From the NCBI GenBank assembly GCA_965153455.1, contig OZ234493.1:29936213-30000212 (forward strand): 64,000 bases of DNA, in the 5' to 3' direction. The stretch's first letter is position 1. Every line of letters starts with the position of its first letter. The notes under the pieces were generated by a model. That model was not told the origin of the DNA. It saw only the letters and a program-made list of their open reading frames with translations, and ran no database searches. This stretch comes from Sphagnum compactum (Eukaryota; Bryophyta; Sphagnopsida; Sphagnales). The translations under genes and the position numbers were made by a program. This document shows positions 59,757 through 64,000 of the stretch, piece after piece.

Positions 59757-60781
59757 TACAGTTTTTGCAAAAACCTTTTCTGCTGAAACACGCGCCTAAA
59801 AAGCTTCTCCTGCGCCTGGAAAACCCGCTACTTCGTCTCCCCCACGCTCACGAAACCTCGTGACTCCGGATCGACCAATACAGTGGTGAAGGAACAACAG
59901 ATTGCGGACCTAATCATGCGAAGGAATAATACTAATTTCTTCTCGTCTGGACACACACATCTGATGATTGCAAATGGAGACTCCCTCCACCTGCCGCTAC
60001 CGAACCGGACCTTGTACCTTCAGTAAAGAAAGGAAGAAAGAAAGAAAGTTGGCGGAAAAAAAATGCAACACAACAAGATGCGGCAAGGAATTTAAAGCTT
60101 CAAGTTCCTGTGGTTCGCGTAATTGTTGTTGCGCTGTGAACGTTGCTGCCTGACGACCCCTTCCTTGTTCCTGGCAATGCGCTGAGGGCATCCGAACGAG
60201 AGAAGCGAAAGCCGCGTTGCGGCGAAGAGGATCGTCGGTAAGCTCTGTCCGCGATGCTGCTGCAAAGCGCAAACCCCACGTCCCAAGCTCCCCAGGTCCG
60301 CCGGTTGAAGTTGACCGCGGTTCTTTTTTGCCATTTTTCTTTTCCTTTTTTTTCTGGGCGAATTTTCACATGGTGACAAAAAGTTTTGGAATTATAAATA
60401 AATAAGAATTTGTGTCAGTTTGAAAACATTTGTGAATTTTTCGGGAAATATGAGCCAAAAACTACTTTTCGCTAATTGGCAACCTAATTTTCAAACTTTT
60501 GAAACCAAAAATTTGAAAAAAATAAAAATGGAAAAAAGAAAAAGGACCTAGTTCTTCCTCCCTTACAATTTTTTTTAACAAAACCCAAAAATAAAATAAA
60601 AATGGGGGAAAATGAGGTAATGAAAACTTCAATTAGGCTAACACTTTGTTCAAAATGTGCAAAATTGTCCGCTTTTTGTTGGAAAATTTTGTGAAATTGT
60701 CATATTTGGACAATAGGTAGGTTCCAGCAGGTTGCCAAAATATAGCAGGATTCATTAATTTTTAAAAAATTCCTCTCTACC

Positions 60782-60844
60782 CAGTAGCCAAATTTGGCTA
60801 ATTCCTCTTGTGGATGATTGGCGGTTGGCTACATCACAAAGTTG
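60782..60844 (+). repeat. GCCAAATTTGG-family fragment
   Basis: Contains AGTAGCCAAATTTGGCTA, TTGTGGATGATTGG and GTTGGCTACATCACAAA, matching the right end of the 39641-39866 copy. Confidence 0.75.
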
Positions 60845-61627
60845 ATTTATAGCATTTTATAGTTCACTACATCACAAACTTACTATTAGGAACAACAACA
60901 CACCCACATCAACTAAAACCCCAACCAAAGACAAATTATACAAATCTAAACAAGTTAATAATTTATTTAAGTAGTTAATAATAATGAACAAGTTAACAAC
61001 AAATAATTCCAATCAGAAGAAATTTTGAGGAACTGGTATATGGGTGTTTTTTTTTTCCATCTATTGTATGATTCTCCCTAGACAATTTTTTTTAAAAATT
61101 ACCTCATTTCCAAGCTTAATTATCTCATTTCTTTCTTAATAATTATTTTCTCTTTCTTAATAATTACCTCCATATATTCTTATAACTACCTCACTCCTTT
61201 TTGCTACCCGCTAACATGAATATGAAAAAAAATTAACATGTGTCTTTTCTTGCCACCCATGAAATTTATAGTAATTAAAATTAAAATTGACATAAATAAT
61301 AATAAATTATTGAAAAAAAACCATATGAAAACATAAGGAAGAAAAAATAAAAATAAAAATTGATTGTCTATTGGTGGGGAGCCCAAATGGATTAGTGATG
61401 ACTGACCTTGTCTTCACCAAAGACCACACTTAGGAACAAACTTTATAATATTTATAATATTCTCAAAAGTGCACGACAATTACATTAATGATAATCATCC
61501 ATGCAAAAAAAAAAACACATTTTTCTTTTTTTTAAATCCCTACTTAGGAACAAGCACAACCCACATCACTAAAACCTGACCAAGGACAATTACAAGAACT
61601 CAAACAACATAACATACAACACCTAAT

Positions 61628-61715
61628 GGGTTATGCATGACTTAGAACCATAACGGGTTATGCATGACTTAGAAGCATAATGGGTTATGCATGACTTAGA
61701 AGCATAATGGGTTAT
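61628..61715. repeat. 27-bp minisatellite, ~3.3 copies
   Basis: GGGTTATGCATGACTTAGAA.CATAA. repeats at 61628, 61655, 61682 and partly 61709 with two or three substitutions. Confidence 0.93.
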
Positions 61716-62153
61716 GGTCGTAATTAAAACTTTTATATTAATTAAACCAAGAACAAATTTTTTGTGTGTTCAAGACAAACCATCTTTCCTTATCTCATCC
61801 AATTGGATGACAAAGGACAGATGTTCATCAAAATAGGAATTAGATCTCCCTACAAATCATCCATATTTTGACACCCCATTAAGTTGTTCCTCAACAAAGA
61901 GTTCCCTGTTTGATTAGTACCCTCTTCAAGTTGTACCCTCTTCTACCCTCATACCCTGTCCTGAGCAGTGCTGCCCACTTCTTACATTTTCTCAATATCA
62001 GCCGGGTAGGTTATTTCTACTACAATTGAAATGTTTTGTAACCCACAAGGTATGAAATAACCGTTTTCTTTCAATTTTTGGGTACTTGACTGTTATGGAT
62101 TTGCCTTATCAAGTAATACCAGCCGGATATCAATGTTCAAGGTTTTTTGTTTT

Positions 62154-62167
62154 GGGGGGGGGGGGGG
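62154..62167. repeat. Poly-G tract (14 G)
   Basis: Run of 14 G following a T-rich stretch, inside the CCGG-palindrome cluster. Confidence 0.85.
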
Positions 62168-62452
62168 TCAATATCCACGTGGTATGAAATTCATGGTCGG
62201 GTTTTAAATACTTGACCTAAGAACTGTGTAGGATGTCTTCAAAGCAATACCCGACCAAAAAGGGTAAGTCTGGGTAGTCAAACTACACATACCCGGCAGG
62301 CCGGGTACTCTGCCAGTTCATAGTTCATGCCCTCCAGGTCAGTTATTGAAAGCGGACCCTTGTATACTGGTTGATAACCGTTACTTTTTCAATAACTGGC
62401 CAACACTGGTCCTGACCAACATTTCAAAGAAAAGTTTTAATTTAGCTTAAAT

Positions 62453-62625
62453 GCTGATCATCCATAGGAAAATGAAAGAAAAAATGGCAATCGTCCTTAG
62501 GGAGATTTAGCCAAATTTAGCTATAAATCAGATATGAAATACACATCTTTAATCAACCTTCTTCATTTCTGGCTACACACTGAAAATCGATTCTAGAAAT
62601 TTGGCAATTTTTAGGTATTTTTCCT
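62453..62625 (-). repeat. GCCAAATTTGG-family copy, second subfamily
   Basis: GCTGATCATCCATAGGAAAAT, AAAATGGCAATCGTCC, GATTTAGCCAAATTTAGCTA and downstream TTTCTGGCTACA. It shares the extra GTGGCAAT-type segment with the copy at 23130-23265. Confidence 0.72.
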
Positions 62626-64000
62626 CTTGCTTTTGATGATTGAAACCTCCAAAGATCATTTCATTTTCAATTTCATTCTTTGAAAAAAATCAATGGTTTT
62701 ATACCCGTTCTCAAAATTTGGTACCCATCGATTTGCATGTTCAAGAAATACTTTGAGTTACCAATTTCTCTATTTACTTTTTCAGTAATATGCACCCAAT
62801 AGAATGTCAAGGTAGGTTTTAGGGTAAATGATATCCCAAAAAAATCTGCATTCCCAGTGGGCTTCTCACAATTGCCAACTAACATTGATGAAGTTCAAGT
62901 TATAAGGGAGAGCTGAAAGTAAATATTGGAGACTTGTGCAACCAAATAAAGAGTGACAACTCTCAAAATGTTTTATTGCTCAAGAATTCAAAATGTTCAA
63001 GGCTTTCATTGTTCAAAACTATAAAGAATATGTTTAGATGAACCATGAATGGAGATGGGTTGGTTTCGTGGTGTTCATCAAAGCTAATAGAGTTTTGTGT
63101 AAAATGTGACAATTCATGGTTCCCATTTTCTCACAGGGTTCTAAAAACAAGCTTGATTTTTTTAATAAATAAAATAAAATTATGAGAAGTTTCCAACGAT
63201 GAAAGTATCAACTTTCAAAAAAATTTAAATTTAAACTAGTTCTCACAAATGTAAATACAATTGGTTATCTCCAATAGTTCTCACAACCTAATTATTGAAT
63301 TTATTTTACTCAAACAATGAAATATGCAATGTGCACCCAAGAATGCACACTTAATATATTCCCCAATTTAGCACGACAATTTGTCCCATATTCCTTGCCC
63401 AAAAATGTGAACATGTATTGGATATATTTGAACTAACCCTTCTCACATTAATGTGTTTGTTCTAATACATTGGGGAACATTAAATACAATCTTAATCAAA
63501 ATGATCCATTGAAATAAAAACATTGAACTTTGGGATGTACTCACATTATAATGCATTCACAAGCAATAAATAGAAAAGATTACATATTACCATAATATTT
63601 GGTCTAATTTGACATTTTTATTTTTATTTTTGATTTTGTTGAAATTTTTGAAAAATGGTATATAATTAGGTCGAAAGTTTTAAAAACCTTAATTGCCATT
63701 TGCCAAACATTCACAAAATTTGGCCATTGTTCATTAGTGATCGAATGTTCAAGAAACCTTTTTTTTTGCACTAGCTCAAATATTGATTACATCAACTTAA
63801 ATATTTTATGCATTGGCTCAAAGATTATCATTGTCAAAATATCTAAAAATAATTACAATTTTTATCCAAATTTTTTAAAATTTTAATAAAAGGTGTCAAT
63901 TTGGATTTCTAAAAATTAATCAAATATTCAACAAAACCTATTGAATTAACCTAGGTATTACAGTGTTTACCCTATAATAGGTATCCCCTTCATCCTAAAC

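Larger units (their letters stand above)
59757..64000. other. Upstream region of AP2/ERF and AT-rich spacer
   Basis: The first ~600 bases are GC-richer than the rest and probably hold the AP2/ERF promoter and leader; small basic frames there (about 60000-60400, both strands) have no recognisable domain. From 60400 to the right edge the DNA is AT-rich with repeat fragments only. A cluster of CCGG-containing half-palindromes lies at 61990-62330, including ACCCGGC/GCCGGGT around 62290-62308. Confidence 0.6.

Noticed and set aside
60028-60405. Basic frames on both strands upstream of AP2/ERF
   Set aside because: GC-rich leader or promoter sequence; no conserved domain and frames on both strands are equally open.
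1-64000. Horizontal transfer or a defence/biosynthetic gene cluster
   Set aside because: All six genes are ordinary plant families in unrelated pathways, with introns and composition typical of the host.

Overview
The window is nuclear DNA of a land plant whose sperm are flagellated (bryophyte, lycophyte, fern, or possibly cycad/Ginkgo). The evidence is an intact, intron-rich axonemal dynein heavy chain together with plant-only genes: a chloroplast maltose exporter, a P-class PPR protein, a MIZU-KUSSEI1 protein and an AP2/ERF factor. The background is AT-rich, introns follow GT..AG, and plant-type TTTAGGG motifs are scattered through introns and spacers. Species cannot be fixed from sequence alone.

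Layout. (1) 1-18457, minus strand: the 5' two thirds of an inner-arm dynein heavy chain gene. I resolved 24 exons that keep one reading frame for 2651 codons, from the start codon to just past the AAA4 P-loop; the stalk, AAA5 and AAA6 lie beyond the left edge. (2) 18458-23957: AT-rich spacer with repeat fragments. (3) 23958-27560, plus: a 9-exon MEX1 maltose transporter gene (461 aa), convergent with (4) 28250-30194, minus: a 2-exon P-class PPR gene (605 aa). (5) 30195-51886: about 21 kb without a recognisable live gene. It holds decayed PIF/Harbinger-type transposon coding sequence (a Myb/SANT-like ORF near 31.8-32.8 kb and a DDE transposase near 35.9-36.7 kb), a complete Tourist-like MITE at 45323-45656, and many degenerate tandem repeats. 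(6) 51887-53169, plus: a 3-exon MIZ1/DUF617 gene. (7) 55371-55970, plus: an intronless PRA1-family gene. (8) 58548-59756, minus: a single-domain AP2/ERF gene with an aberrant DNA-binding domain. (9) 59757-64000: spacer.

The six genes are independent transcription units with unrelated roles (sperm motility, starch export, organelle RNA, root/tropism-type signalling, vesicle traffic, transcription); nothing suggests a cluster or operon. The most unusual aspect is the non-coding DNA: over a dozen independent minisatellites with 27-120 bp units in introns and spacers, at least two families of short dispersed elements shared between the dynein introns and distant spacer, and scattered telomere-like motifs. 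I found no convincing new multi-gene system; the best leads are the repeat families, the altered AP2 domain and the in-frame minisatellite in a MIZ1 intron.
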